Below are positions 50,497 to 63,165 of a stretch of 64,000 nt of DNA, piece by piece. Each line of letters begins with the position of its first letter. Position 1 is the first letter of the stretch. Location: positions 4,222,758 through 4,286,757 of the forward strand of contig CM060468.1 in NCBI GenBank assembly GCA_030544235.1, read 5' to 3'. Origin of the DNA: Lepturacanthus savala (Eukaryota; Chordata; Actinopteri; Scombriformes; Trichiuridae). The translations under genes and the position numbers were made by a program. The notes under the pieces are model-generated. The model saw only the letters and a program-made list of their open reading frames with translations, did no database searches and was not told the DNA's origin.

Positions 50497-52016
50497 TTGA
50501 CTTCATTATTTTTAGTCTCTGTGAAACTGAAATGGACACAGTTTTCTGATGCTTCACAAACAAAACAATTAATTTGCTAATCAAGTAAAAAAAAACATCT
50601 GCAGATGAATAAATAATTAAAATAATTGTCTATTTTCACTTGATGAGGTCCTCGTGGGACAAAGCTCCCTGTAATAGAAATTAAAGAGGCAAAAAATACA
50701 CAATAACACGAGCTGCTGATTAAAAATCCCTGAAAATAATAGTATAAATGAATTATTATTTTTTTTAATAAAAACACAAGCCCCCCTCCTTCCTGCTCTG
50801 TCACAGCACTTATATATTGAGTTTGTGGAACCTGTCTTTTAACGGACGGGCTGGGACATGGTCCCTATTGTCCCGTTAGCCGGCGTGCCATTTGTCCGCG
50901 GCTGCTGCAAGCAACAGCTGTCAAAGCTCATTACTCGGCCCGTTTTATAGGATCCTGCGTCGCAATCTCCGCCGCGTTCCTCGCTCCTCGGAGCTCGACT
51001 CTCTCAGCGACCTCTGACCCCCCCCACCTCGTCAGCCGGTCAACATTCGATCTCTGAACTCTCACCCCTGTCTGTCGTCTGCTATTTTCCCCTTCCTCGT
51101 GCTTTTTTTTTTTTTTTTTTTTTTTAACGCGTTAGAGTTGTGTAATTACAGCCGTCAGTCACATATCCTTCCTCATCCGCTATTTTTTTTCACTCTTTCT
51201 TTGTCTCTTAAAACCCAGGGAGCCTCAGAGTCGCAAAAAGAGCGAGTGAAAAGAAAAAAAAAGCAACCTTAAAGTCATTTCCCAGTTTGCTTCGCTGAAG
51301 GTCAGGCTGGGAAAAAGCCAGCATCTCTGGTAATTGGGGGTGCATGTGTGTGTGTGTGTGTGTGTGTGTAATTGAACCCCCCCCCCTTTAGCTCGGGGTG
51401 TACTGATGCAGGCTGATGATTAAAACTGGATGTTGTGTAAATTCATCAGCGTGTGGCTGTTTGTGGGCCTGTTTCTCCTCCTGTCGTTTGTCTATCAGCG
51501 ACTTTTTCCTGCATTTTTGTCCTTTTCCTCCTCTTCTTTTTTTTTTACTCGCATTTAGCAGTTCGCTCTCCAGATCCAAAATGTTTTGCTTCCCACGCTT
51601 TAAAAAAAAAAAAAAAAAAAAAAAATCGACCTGGCAGGATAAATAAGCTATATCTCTCTTTTCTTCTTTTTAAAACAAACCTTTTCTTTTCTTGTTGTTG
51701 TAGTTTATTTTTATGTCTCTTGTCATGTTTTTCTGTTTCCTGGCTCGGCTTCACGCTGTTTTGTTGTTTTTACCAGCTTCCTTTAGCAAAGAAGAATCAC
51801 AGGGCTTTGAAAAATGCCACAAACAGGAATGTTTCTCTTTATTCTTCTTCATTCCTCAATGCTTTTTTCCCTATATAGTCCATATGATTTATAGGCAGCT
51901 ATTTACATTATTATACCTAATTCAACAGGTAGGAGACAGCTTGTAACTAACCAGAACATGTTCTGGATAAAATAGGAAATAGTAGGTGCATGCATATGTA
52001 TGGGTGTGTAAAAATA

Positions 52017-52139
<123 letters not shown>

Positions 52140-52996
52140 CGTGCACATGGCGGTAATGAGGACCAGGGACAGACACCCTTGGGAGCCGGTTTCTCCGCTG
52201 TGTTTCAGGTTATGAGGAGGAGCTGTTCTCCATTTTGGGGTTTCTGTTGGCCCTTGATGTGTTTCTCAGATTTTCCTCAGTTTTCTTAGCAGCGGTTTTG
52301 GTAGAAGAGGAAGAGGGAGGGACGGAGGGGAGGAATGAACGCATGTGAGCAGGGGAGCACCCGAGGGGGACATTGAGTAAATCCCGGGCCGGATGGCTAA
52401 TAGCGGAGTCGATGCTCCGGCCAATTACGCCTGCTCTCTACCTCGGACCTGCACAGCGCTTTCCCTAACAATCACTGATATAAAGAGACAGGAAGAAAGA
52501 GGGATATAAAAGAGGAGGAGAAGGAGGAGGAGGAGAAGGAGGAGGGAAAAGCTGCATAATGGGAGTGGAGTAAAAAAAAAAAAAGGAGAAAGACAGATTA
52601 AAAGCAGGGGAGATGGAAGCGATGGAGCGACGGGAAAGAAAAATACGAGCCTCCGAGCAAATTGCAAGGTCATAAATGAACGGAAAAGGAGAGGCGTGGG
52701 GGAAGTAAAAAAAAAAAAAAAAAAAAAAAACATCTTCTAGCCGAAACTTTCCTGCTGCGGGAGAAAACTTGTAAGTCTCCCTCCGGACGGCGAAATTTTC
52801 AAGGCCGCGTAACATCGTAGATGGAGGTTGTGTGAGAGCCGAGCTCCCGTCTCCCTCGCCTCGCCACGCTCCCCTCTCAGGATTAATTACCGGGTGTCAG
52901 TCACAGCACACACAGCTCCCACGCTCTCCCGTGCTCTCTTGCTCCCACCGGTGCATTCTGGGAGAGAGCGACAGGTATAACATGTGTGTGTGTCGA

Positions 52997-53588
52997 CCAG
53001 TGTTGGGAATAACGCGTTACAAAAGTAATATGTTGTTTTCTGCTGTAACGCAGTAATGTAAGGCATTACAAAATAAAAAAAGATGATATTTTACTCCGTA
53101 CAGATGTCAGTAACACGCAGTATTGTGCATTATATTTTAAATTGGATTGAAGTGGTTTTCCTTTTACAAATTCACTAAAATCACTGCAAGTTCAGCAAAA
53201 AACAGTTTCACTTCCTTTTCCTTTTGGCTCGTCAGACAGAAGATGGAGATATGTCAGATATCACATTCTCCAGATGGACATTTAACATTTCCAGAGGTGC
53301 CATAGTAACATGAAGTTATCAAGGAAGCATGAGAGTGGAGATAAAACCACAAAACAGACTAAATGAACCTTCTCCTGCTCCGAGATTCTTCAGCATCAAG
53401 AGGTTAGAAGACTTATCTATATTTAGATCGCTGAATCCATATTTTCAGCTATTTCGGTGAGAGCAACTTAAAAGTAATGCTTTACATTTTAAATACAGTG
53501 ATATTGTAATGTAACGAATTACTTTGAAATGACAGTAACAAGTAATAAATAATGCATTACAGTTTTGAAGTAACTTGCCCAACACTGG
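52997..53588. mobile_element. non-autonomous DNA transposon with 11-bp terminal inverted repeats
   Basis: The ends CCAGTGTTGGG (52997-53007) and CCCAACACTGG (53578-53588) are exact reverse complements. Subterminal sequences are rich in gttac and gtaat motifs (cgcgttacaaaagtaat on the left, cattacagttttgaagtaac on the right). The length is about 592 bp and there is no coding capacity. This terminus is widespread in teleost MITEs. The target duplication is unclear. Confidence 0.8.
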
Positions 53589-54466
53589 TGCTAACTGTCA
53601 CTATATATACTGTGGTGGAATCTGTTTTTATGACTTCATACGGTCATAAGGTTAGTGCTGTTGCAGCGTTCACCATAGCAACAAACAAACAAACCAAAAA
53701 TAATCTCACGGAAGTGCTCATACATGCACTTGTGACACACATGTGACCCTGTAAGTGAGAGGTAACAAATCACTTGAATCGCGGGGATTTTTTTTCTATT
53801 CTTTTGAGGACAAGAACAAGAAAAAAAAAAAAAGAGCTCGCACATTCTCGGATGCTGACCTGAAACATCAATATTACCTTTTGTCCCGTTTGGTTTACGA
53901 CCTGAAGTCCAGATAAAAGCCTGGTAATAGCTTTACGCTGCGCGTCAGCCTATTGAATAGGGAGTAGAGGTTAGCCGAACCTCGCACCACTGACAAAGGC
54001 ACTATTCTAATGACGCTTGGGTGTTGGCACCTTAATTTAGAAACCCCATCTGTAACTCGTTCTCCATTGTCTGAGAAGCGGGGAGGAGAAAAAAAAACGT
54101 GGGGAGCCGGCGCTTTATCATCATTTTTAATGAGAATTTATTAATAGGTTTTCATGGAAGGCTGCGGTGGAAGGGGACACTGAGGCGCGCTAATATTAAC
54201 GTGCTGCGTCTTTACATCTCGCAGGCTGTGTTGTCTGTGACCTTTTAGGTGATTTTCAGTTCGAGAAAGACCCCGTTTCTGTCCCCTCCGTCTCTCCGTC
54301 CATCCATCCACACCTGCCCTTTTTATACTAATCAGCGATCTTTCTGCTTCCTGGATGAACAGACGGCGTTTGTCCTTCTCTTCTTCTCTTCTCTCCATCT
54401 CCCTCAGCATTTGCCTGCTCAGCACTATCTTCTAGACCGTGAACGCTGGCAACCCAGTGCACTCAC

Positions 54467-54767
54467 CGGGGCTGCAGCTAACGATTATTCTGATTAGTTC
54501 AATTAATCAATCGATTAGTTGTTTGCTTCATAAAATGGTGTAAAATGTTGAAGATTGAAGCTAAACTTTCTTTCTTTTTACTCCAGACCAACAGTCCACA
54601 ACCCAAAGATCATCAGTTTGCTATTATAGACTAAAGAAAACAGAAAATAATTGGATTTGAGAAGCTGGAACAAGAGAATTTGGACATTTTCTCCTTAGAA
54701 ATGACTCAAATCGATAATAGTAACCAATAGCAACCAAATAATGAATCGATTAATCGTTGCAGCTCCA
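54467..54767 (+). mobile_element. hAT-type MITE copy (ggggctgcagctaac terminus)
   Basis: Left end ggggctgcagctaacgatta, right end taatcgttgcagctcca, imperfect inverted repeats. Flanks gcactcac (54459-54466) and gcactcta (54768-54775) agree at six of eight bases, compatible with a decayed 8-bp hAT target duplication. Internal phrases ccagaccaacagtccacaac and gagaagctggaac are those of a very common fish MITE. The reverse-complement copy is at 17547-17893. Confidence 0.85.
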
Positions 54768-54863
54768 GCACTCTACAGGAGTCTTGTGAAGATGCGTACA
54801 TCACACTAGGGAAAAGGCACTTCCACTCAGGCTCAAAAGCTCAATTCTTCCTGCTTGACCGTG

Positions 54864-54904
<41 letters not shown>

Positions 54905-55259
54905 CTATGCGATGTCCCCCCTGCTGCCCCCTCTGTCTCTGTGGAATCACTCATTGCCACTCTGCTCCTCCAAAAATAACACTGATAATTAATTTCCGTT
55001 GTGAAATGATTCATCTGTGGACTGACTGCCTTTCATATTTCACCCTGCATCGACCCCCCCCCCCCCCCCATACACACACACACACACACACACTCACACA
55101 CACGCACCAACTCGGCCCACTCGCGTGCGCTTCATTAGTCAGCGAGAGAGAAAGAGAGAGAGGGGCGAGACAGAGAAAACAGAGACAAGAAGAAAGAGAG
55201 AGAGAGAGAGAAAGAGAGTTAAGTCAATTACCGCCGCTTATGTTTGAAAGTGATGCAAA

Positions 55260-55620
55260 AAAACACATTAATTACGGAGCTGACATGTAAATGGGGATTG
55301 ATGAGCAGGGGAGTTTGTGTCACATATCTGGGAGCCGCTCCCATATAAAACTACAGCCTCCACATCAAAGCTGGAGCTTAATAACAGGGTCAGAGGCAAA
55401 CTTTGTCTAAAGTTATTGAGTGGGTGCCATAAAGCCCCACTGCAACCTCCAGCTGATTCCACATGTGAATGGGAAAGAAATCTGCCGGCCTATTGGATTT
55501 CAGTTAACGTTCTGCTGAATTAACTGAGGTGAAATTGGATCCTCCCTCGCTGTAATGGACAGAACATTAAAAGGGAATTCAAGAAGCCTCAGCTCTCAAT
55601 AAAGGGACAACCCAGTCAAT
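55260..55620. promoter_or_regulatory. candidate intronic regulatory segment in intron 4
   Basis: A long non-repetitive stretch between microsatellite-rich DNA and unique DNA, with cacattaattacggagctg, catataaaactacagcc, gcttaataacagggtcagag and ctctcaataaagggacaacc. The texture is that of a conserved developmental element, with homeodomain-like cores (attaatta, aattaact). There is no credible exon. Conservation is untested. Confidence 0.25.
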
Positions 55621-56345
55621 TACACGCTCACATCTTTGTTATACGCATGTATGGAAGGAATCAATTACCAGACCCCGTGGTGTACTCACCAAAAGCGAGA
55701 AGGCTAGTGTTGTTTACCCCAATTTGTTCTTTTCTTGTCCTTAAAGTAACGTCAGATGTAGCCTGGCTATCACCAGAATGAATATCAACGTGCAATTGAT
55801 ATTTCAACCCAACAAAAAACCCTATGGCTATGAAAGTCAGGCAAAACCAGCACCTCGGTGCGTAACGTTCCAGACAACTCCCCAGATCAAAAACCAAAAA
55901 AATAATGAACACTGATAGTCTGGGAACCATATGTTCATTGGTTTATATTGGAGGTGTGGTTTATGAAAGCCCAGAGCTGTTTATTGGTCACTATGAATGT
56001 CTGTCAGAAGCGTCTGTACGTAGCTTGTAGCCAATTGTATGTAACATACCAATGATGTACCTGATACCAGATAAAAATCAAATGGTTTAGCCTAAAAAGT
56101 TTTCAAAATGAAATTGCAGTCTAAGCTACTTAGAACACTTTCTAAGGTTTCATTGAAAGTTATTAACAAAGTCGCTTATGTGTCTTGTCATCGTCTTACT
56201 GCACCCTCCCCCTTTCTGTGATTGGTTCCCTAGATGAAGGGAAAATTGGAGCCTTGGTTTCCAGACTGAAAGTGAATTTGCATACAATGAAAGATACAAC
56301 TCTGACCCATTTGTTCCAACCACCTTTTTCTTTCCTTCTCCGCAG

Positions 56346-56681
56346 GCCCCCCGACGGCGCCGCTCCACCTCATCTCCAACGTGAACGAGACCTCCGTAAA
56401 CCTGGAGTGGAGCCCGCCCCGGAGCTCGGGAGGACGCCAGGACCTGACGTACAACGTGGTGTGCAAGCGCTGTGGGCCCGACGGCCGGCGGTGTCAGCCC
56501 TGCGGCAACGGCGTCCACTTCAGCCCCCAGCAGCTGAGCCTGAAGGGGACCAGGGTGTCCATCAACGAGCTGCAGGCCCACACCAACTACACCTTCGAGG
56601 TGTGGGCGGTCAACGGGGTCTCGCCCCAGAGCCCCGGGCCGGAGCAGGCCGTGTCGGTGACCGTCACCACCAACCAGGCCG
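56346..56681 (+). CDS. epha4: epha4 coding exon 5: first fibronectin type III domain
   Basis: A 336-bp exon encoding residues 330-440 with split codons for Arg329 and Ala441. It carries the first fibronectin type III repeat: PPTAPLHLISNVNETSVNLE, then GGRQDLTYNVVCKRCGPDGR and VSINELQAHTNYTFEVWAVN. There are N-glycosylation sequons at NET and NYT. The second half is an extracellular stalk segment that positions the ligand-binding head. Acceptor ctccgcag|GC, donor GCCG|gtaaga; phase 1 in, phase 1 out, with the exon size usual in the family. The exon is much more GC-rich at third positions than exon 6. The antisense 181-residue frame over it (56150-56695) is a shadow. Confidence 0.97.
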
Positions 56682-59600
56682 GTAAGATGATCCAATGCTG
56701 CTCCAATAAAACCAGGAAGGAAGCCAGCGCCAAAAAAAGAGATAATAACCTGCCAGTATCTATCAGGGATTGATGGGCTTTTGAAGCAGCTTCACAGAAA
56801 CTCACTAGGCACTCAATATGTAAATTGGTGGAGGCTTCACATCGGCAACCGGTGTAGCATTGATTAATTCAACAATAAGTAAGTGTTTTTCAATCAATCA
56901 AGACTGGTGGGCAACACTGATTGGCCGGTTTATTGACATACTGATATATTAATCCACTGCTGACCATTCGGAAAGATTTAGTGACACATTGGAAAGTGGA
57001 TTTTTTTATGCGAGCTTTGTCCTGAGGAGGAGCAGAGCTGGGTGGTATGGCCAAAAACTGATACCATGGTATTTTTTTTAATTATATCAACGTCACAGTA
57101 ATTCACATCTTTTTTTTCATGCATGACTAGGTGTTAACCCAATTTTCTAGTAATTTAGAGTATAATTACTGCAGTAAATCGGCGTAGAATGACCAGAGTA
57201 GTATTAACACAGGTTTAAATGGTCCCACAGAATGCTGATGTTCACAAAGACGTCGTAGGCAGACCCCTTAGCAAACGTCTTGTGTTGCCGTACCAACATT
57301 AACGTTACTTGCAGATGTGGAAGTGAACCAAGATCTTAAGGTTCGTGCATTCTTCACATTCTAGGATATGTTTCTGGCGGACAACATTTACAGATTGTAT
57401 GTGTTTGATCAGTGTCTGATTTCTTTAAGTATTTCCACATCGGCTCTTTTTTATTACACGCACACTGATATTGGGGTATATAAAAAAATCCAAAAAGCAA
57501 ACAAAAAAAACACTGGTATTTGGCATAAAACGCCTAGCCATCTCTAGAATGGTAGAAAACTTTGTAACCATGGTTCCCTGTAGCCATGCTACTAGTGACA
57601 AGGTGTAGGCTAAATAAAAGTTGAGTCACGGATTAAGCTTCAGGTCAAAAATTCATTCCTGACCTTTTGAAAATAAAAAAAAAAAGCAAATGAAAAACAC
57701 AATCTTGCCACAAGGTCCAGGTTTACTCTAAATTCATATGACCTTTCTCATAGAAACCAAAGACGTTCATATTTTCATTTGTCCCATGCACCTGAGTACT
57801 CCTCGCTGTCCACTGAAGAAGATCAAGTTATACGATCAAAAGCTCCAGAACAGGTTTCTAGACTCGTTTGCATGAGCGACAGAGCTTTGCAGTCTCAGCC
57901 TCCCGTTTGATGCAAAGCACAGGTTCGTCACACTGAATTGCTTGAAGTACTTTTTTTTTTCCAGGGTAAATGCGTGCCAAAAGATGTTTATTAAAGCTGT
58001 GAATAATTTTTTGGCGGAGGCTGGATGATTACTGAGGAGGATGACGGATTCTCTGCTTTTGGGAAATGATTTTCTGCAATATTTCACTTGGAGTTTTTAC
58101 ATAATTAGGCACACGGAGCCTGGGATGAAGATAGGGGGCAGCGTCCTATATTTAGCTCTCCAACTAATGAATTAGATGAGTTGTATTGATCTGCCGGGGC
58201 TTCATTACAAATGCTGCCGGATCGTGTGCGGGTGTGTGTGTGTTTTGTTTGTGTCTGTGTAATTATTTGAGTAGAACACGCCCATGAATGCAGCCTCTCC
58301 TCCAGCGCTGGAGGAGAGCCCTCTAAGCCCGGGGGTGCGTCCAAAGCCTCCCGTTGTTTTGTCATTTAGCCGTTTTGTAACCGGTTGCTGTGCAAATGGA
58401 TTTTACGACCCTGGCCCTTTCTCCTCTGATGATCATTACCTTGGTTCTTCTTTATTGCTCTGCTCTTGGGTGGCAAGCTAAGTGCCTTTTTTGTATCGCT
58501 AATTTCCATCCCTGGGAAAAGCGAATATCTTGAATGGGGCATGGACTGGCAATATAAGGAAACAGTGGCTTGATTTATCAGCCGGGGGGTCAGGGAGATA
58601 GAGATGAATGGATGTGCTGCCTGTGGGAGAGCTACGAGCGCTGCCAGACAGGCATGTGTGGGAGCTGTAATGGAGCGTACCCTGGAGTCCAGGCCCGAGG
58701 GCTTGTAATAGCATGTCAGGATGGCCACACTGGCGCGTGGTTGTGCGAAAAAAAGTCCAAAAATTGCACACTCGCAAACACGGATTCATGCAAAATCACA
58801 GCGACGCACACACACACACCAACAATCCCCCCTCCTGAGGTTGCTCCAGGCTAATCTGCTGATTTCAAGTTGTAAGATATAGATGATGTTGCCTTTGGCT
58901 CGTCACTGGTGCATGTTTCACAACTGTTACCCTGGATTAGTTATATGAAGCTTGCAGCTGGAAGCTCTATTAGTGTGTGTGTGTGTGTTTGCACATGTGC
59001 AAGACTGACTGCATGCCTGGCTAAAAGTGAGAAAATGTGTTACACAGAATGTTTGTACGCTTGTGTAGGAGCGAGCGACTCTCAAACAATGTCCTCTATG
59101 TGTCTCCGTGGCGGTGCATGTCTCTTCTAATTTGTGTGTGCGTGTATGTGTGTGTGCGTGTTAAAGAGAATAGCTCCAGACTGATTGGATTTCTTCCCGC
59201 TAATGCTCGGTAGGGGCTTTGGAAGCTCTGGTTTCAGCCGCTGGTAATCCAGCCAGTCATCTGTGGCTGTCCCTCTCTCCGTATCGCCTCCCCTCATCCA
59301 GACACCGTGGATTACACATTTATTATGATAGATTTATTAGGATTTATACGCACTGTGGAAAAGACGGCCCCCGCCGTCGCCCGCCGCCGCCACCGCCTTC
59401 CCATAAAAGTTCAAGTTTCGGCTAGAGAGGAAGGAGTGAGGTGGGCAGGTTTGGAAAATGGATGGAGGTGCATTGGAAGGACCGCGCCAAGAGTCACAAT
59501 GGAAGACATGAGTGCTGTGCATGCATCTGTAACCTGCCGTGCATTCGTGTGTGTGTGTGTGTGTGTGTGGAGAGAGGTCAGATTTCTTGTCTCGCCACGA

Positions 59601-62600
59601 ACAATTTCGTGACATAAATCAGCCCTTTCACCTGGTCTGCATGAGGGGGGAGCTTTGAACTGACCCCTGGCTGTAAATGGATGTCCCCCCCCCCCCTTTT
59701 TTTATGGGATAGAGCACTTTGCATGTGTGTGAGTGTGTGTGTGTGTGTGAATGTGTGGGAAAAAAGTACGAGGGTCCGAAAGCGAGAGGTGTTTATGTCT
59801 TGATACGAAATACTTGGCGGGCTTAGGTGACTAAAAGTGAATTAGTGCATGAGAGAGTGTGTGTGTGGGCACGTCCTTCAGCGCACATGTGTGTGTGTGT
59901 GAGTTTCCATCTCTCTGGCAAATCGGACATGTGGAAATGTGTTCGGGGAGATGGGAGCAGGCTTTATAGGCCGGAGGGAGGAGGGGGGCGGGGGTGAGGA
60001 TCTTGTACGAAGGAGCGTTTTTCTCAACACCCTTAAAAAACAGCTCCCTCCATGGCTATTTTTCCTTGGCAGCAACAAAAAAAAAAAAAAAACAGCGACT
60101 CCGACCTGGCAACCCCGGACTCCAATCTGGCAACCACATGTTGCAACCCCAGCCCCGAGTCTCTCTTTTAATGTCAAACCGTAATCGGCCACATATTCGC
60201 ACCGACCGCAGCTGCTTCTTCCCTGGGTAAATACTTGGTGATGAACACGCTAGCGAAGACAAACTCGCTCATTCAACCCTCAGCTGCGTCCCGCATGGTG
60301 GCGGCGGCGAAAACCTCACAGAACCTCTGCAGGAAATTGCTGTGCAAGCCCTGCTATTCCTCCCGGGAGGGTGATTTTTTTTTCAAACTAAACCCAGAAC
60401 TCTTGCGTGTCTCTGCTGTTTTTCTGTTTTTTTTTTTTTTTTAGCTCTTCAACTGTGTATGCATGGGTGGTGTGATTGCTGTCTGTGTGAGATAATGGCA
60501 GAAGGTGTAATGTTGGGTTTTTGTGTGTGTGTGTGTGTGAATTTCTATCTGTCTGTTTGTGTAATGAGGTCCTTTGTGTTGCTGTGTGCAAGTGTGTGTG
60601 CGCACAATTCCTGAAATGAGATCTGAATATTCATTGCGTTTCGAACACTTAATATTCCACCGACGTCCCTGGCCCACACGTTCAGGAGGCAGTAAGAAAT
60701 TACAGATCTGCCCCACATATTTAAAATTCATCTACAGAGGTGCCAGCTAGTCTAGTGCGGTCGGCCCCAAATCACAGCCTCAGGTGAAGCTTCTTTTCTG
60801 TTCATGTAAGACATGTCAGGTTTAGTCATGCATCTTGTTCTATACACTTTGGCCACACATGGTTCCACAATATTTCAAATTTCTATCAGTTTGCTTTGCA
60901 GGCATTGCACCGTCTAATTTTCTCGGCCTTGATGGATCACTTATTTGCTGTTTTTTTACCATCACCGGCTCCTCTATTGAACCTCGGAAGGGAACACTCA
61001 GGAAATCACTCATCTTTATCCGCACATTAGCCGAGGGAGAAATAAAAATGCAACAAGAGGAGCCGAACACGATTAAATCGCCATATCTGTCATCTTTGGA
61101 GGAGAAAGATGGATGCGCGGATTACCTCTGGGGGGGGGGGAGGAACGAAGGCCCGTGACCCCTCAGGGGTTCATCCTTTCTGAGCCGGAGCGTCCTCGGT
61201 CAGCCCCGCGGGGGCCTTCAGAGTGGCTCTGGCTGCTAGGGTGAGATTGATCGGGAGGGATACAAATGGCCGCCATCTAATTGTTTAACAGAGACGCAAC
61301 ACATTAGACCAGCAGGATGACACAACCTTGAGTTAATCTATTTACCGAGAGACGTCTGCAATCCCATCCCTCTCCATCTCCATCACAACCCCGCACAGAC
61401 CCCTCCTGCCCCCTCCTGTCCATCCCCCCCCAAACCACCACCACACACACACACTGAAACTCAATCCACGGCTGGTGCTTAGATTCCAGGCCTGTTTGAA
61501 CTCTATCCCCAGCTAAAAGCAGGGGGTTTGTTAGCGTTAGCTCGGCGGCTAGGCTCCCTGGAGCCTCCGGTCGAAGTGATGAGAATGTATATAATGTCGT
61601 GGATAATCCGATCATAATCGGTGGACCGCGAACCCCTCATTAATCATCCTGCTGTAATTTTTTAAAAGGCAGATGGTCTGAAAGCGGCGAGGTTACAGTA
61701 TCGCCGAGGGGCAGAGGTCAAACTCGCGAGACAGACGCTGTGAAGAAATGCTGCCGAGACGTCTTTGTGTAGTTTTCTTGCAGAACTGAGTAAAAGGCGC
61801 GTGTAGATGTTCCGCTTGTGTCGTATTTTAGCGTCATTTTGTCTCGTTCGTCCCTGTATTCTTTTGTTCCCTGGTCTATAACCACCTGTCCCTCCATATA
61901 TATCTTCTTGTCTGCTCCAAACTCAGTCTGTACATGAGTGTCTGTTGTTTACAACACTATCTCTTCCACGCCTGTGGCTTCTCCCTTTTGTCGTGTCGAG
62001 AGTGTGTATGACCCAATTTTAGCGTTGTCACACTCCCCCGAAGATAGAGGTTTGATTTGTGCTGCGGTGACACGCGGTGAGGGTTGTGGGGGGGGGGGGA
62101 CGAGTGTAAGCCATTATCTGTGCTTTAACCTTCACGTGTTAAAGGCGGCCGATCGCAGATAGCGCGGCCGCTTGAAATATGGCCTCATTATCAGCCGCGG
62201 CAGAAAAGGGGCTCCGGATAAGATCGCTCACTGGAGCTTTAATGAAAACCAATTGATTTGCTCTCTCGAAAGAGGCGAAGGCATTCAGCCCGTTTTCTTT
62301 TTTTTTTTTTTTTTTTTAAAGCTTTCCGAGGACGACTTTTGGCGCGTCGCAAGGTTTCCCAGGGTGACCCGCGAATGTGCAGAAAATGGAGTCAGACGTT
62401 GTTTTGCCAGCTCGTAGGAAAAGTGGCCGAGACGCTAGCGTCAGCCGGAGGGGAAATGGGATCAGTTTTATGGATGCCAACCATTAGTACTGAAATAGCG
62501 TATTGCCATTCTCTCATCTGTGAGGCCGTATAGCTGTGTAATACCTCCCCGTTTTGAGTGGAAGCCAACTTCAAAGACAAATGGAAGTGATTGCCGTGTG

Positions 62601-62733
62601 GCCTGGCCCCACCGTTTGACTTCCTCGGCAGGAGCGAAGCGAAGGGGATTTAGGAAAAAGAGACTTTCCAAGGGTAAAAACAACACTTAGTTACTTATTT
62701 TTCTCCTTTTTTTTTTTATTCATCTTGCCATAG
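56682..62733 (+). other. epha4: epha4 intron 5 (6052 bp)
   Basis: Bounded by gtaaga and tgccatag. It contains the inverted hAT fragment at 57025-57385, several short GT/TG runs (58225-58240, 58975-58987, 59549-59568, 60522-60538), a C10 run near 59687, a G10 run near 61131, a G11 run near 62089 and a T20 run near 62298. Stretches such as 58080-58760 and 61200-61620 are unique-looking without a gene. Confidence 0.85.
57025..57385 (-). mobile_element. inverted partial copy of the hAT fragment
   Basis: The reverse complement begins with the tcctagaatgtgaagaatgc phrase (BED-finger end, LECEEC) and continues with aacattaacgtt, tttactgcagtaatta and ggttaacacctag to ccataccacccagctctg. These are the same blocks in the same order as 36455-37160. 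It is diverged, with deletions, and has no intact frame. Confidence 0.75.
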
Positions 62734-62858
62734 CTCCATCTCCAGTGACTTCCATCCAGGCAAAGGACATCACAAGACACACTATCTCACTGGCCTGGCA
62801 TCCTCCGGATAGAGCCAACGGGGTCATCCTGGAGTATGAGGTCAAATACTACGAGAAG
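62734..62858 (+). CDS. epha4: epha4 coding exon 6: start of the second fibronectin type III domain
   Basis: A 125-bp exon encoding residues 442-482 after completing Ala441. The translation PSPVTSIQAKDITRHTISLA, then WHPPDRANGVILEYEVKYYE and K is the first half of the second fibronectin type III repeat. The PPDRANGVILEYEVKYYEK wording is characteristic of the Eph A family. Acceptor cttgccatag|CT, donor GAGAAG|gtgagg; phase 1 in, phase 0 out. Exon 7 follows after a very short intron. Confidence 0.96.
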
Positions 62859-63005
62859 GTGAGGAGGGGGGATTTTCATGAGAGATGACTTAACAGCAAT
62901 ATAATTTGACAGATGGTGTATTTACTGCAGCTTTTGAATCAGCCAAGTAAACCGTATCTAATTCATCTGTCTCACTGTGTGTTTTTTTTTTCCTGCCTCT
63001 CCCAG
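62859..63005 (+). other. epha4: epha4 intron 6 (147 bp)
   Basis: Bounded by gtgagg and cctctcccag, with a pyrimidine-rich acceptor region (gttttttttttcctgcctct). Exons 6 and 7 together form one fibronectin domain. Confidence 0.93.
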
Positions 63006-63165
63006 GACCAGAATGAAAGAAGCTACAGGATCATAAAAACGGCGTCCAGGAATACCGACATCAAGGGTCTCACCCCCATCACCTCCTACGTGTTTCACGT
63101 CCGCGCTCGCACGGCGGCCGGCTACGGGGAATTCAGCGGCCCCTTCGAGTTCATGACCAACTCCG
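63006..63165 (+). CDS. epha4: epha4 coding exon 7: end of the second fibronectin type III domain
   Basis: A 160-bp exon encoding residues 483-535 plus the first base of codon 536. The translation DQNERSYRIIKTASRNTDIK, then GLTPITSYVFHVRARTAAGY, then GEFSGPFEFMTNS completes the second fibronectin type III repeat. RTAAGYG is the Eph hallmark just before the membrane-proximal stalk. Acceptor cctctcccag|GAC, donor TCCG|gtgagt; phase 0 in, phase 1 out. The next exon, which should encode the transmembrane helix, lies beyond the window, so the gene is 3'-truncated here by the window edge and not by mutation. A run of 17 C begins 10 bases past the donor. Confidence 0.96.

Noticed and set aside
54925..54950. 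CTCF-like motif on the minus strand (ctgccccctctgtc)
   Set aside because: It matches only the ctgccccct half; the conserved gtgg end is missing. A similar partial match at about 58130 (atagggggcagcg) was rejected for the same reason.
56150..56695. 181-codon antisense frame and a second + frame across exon 5
   Set aside because: Both are shadows produced by the GC-rich third positions of the fibronectin-domain exon.
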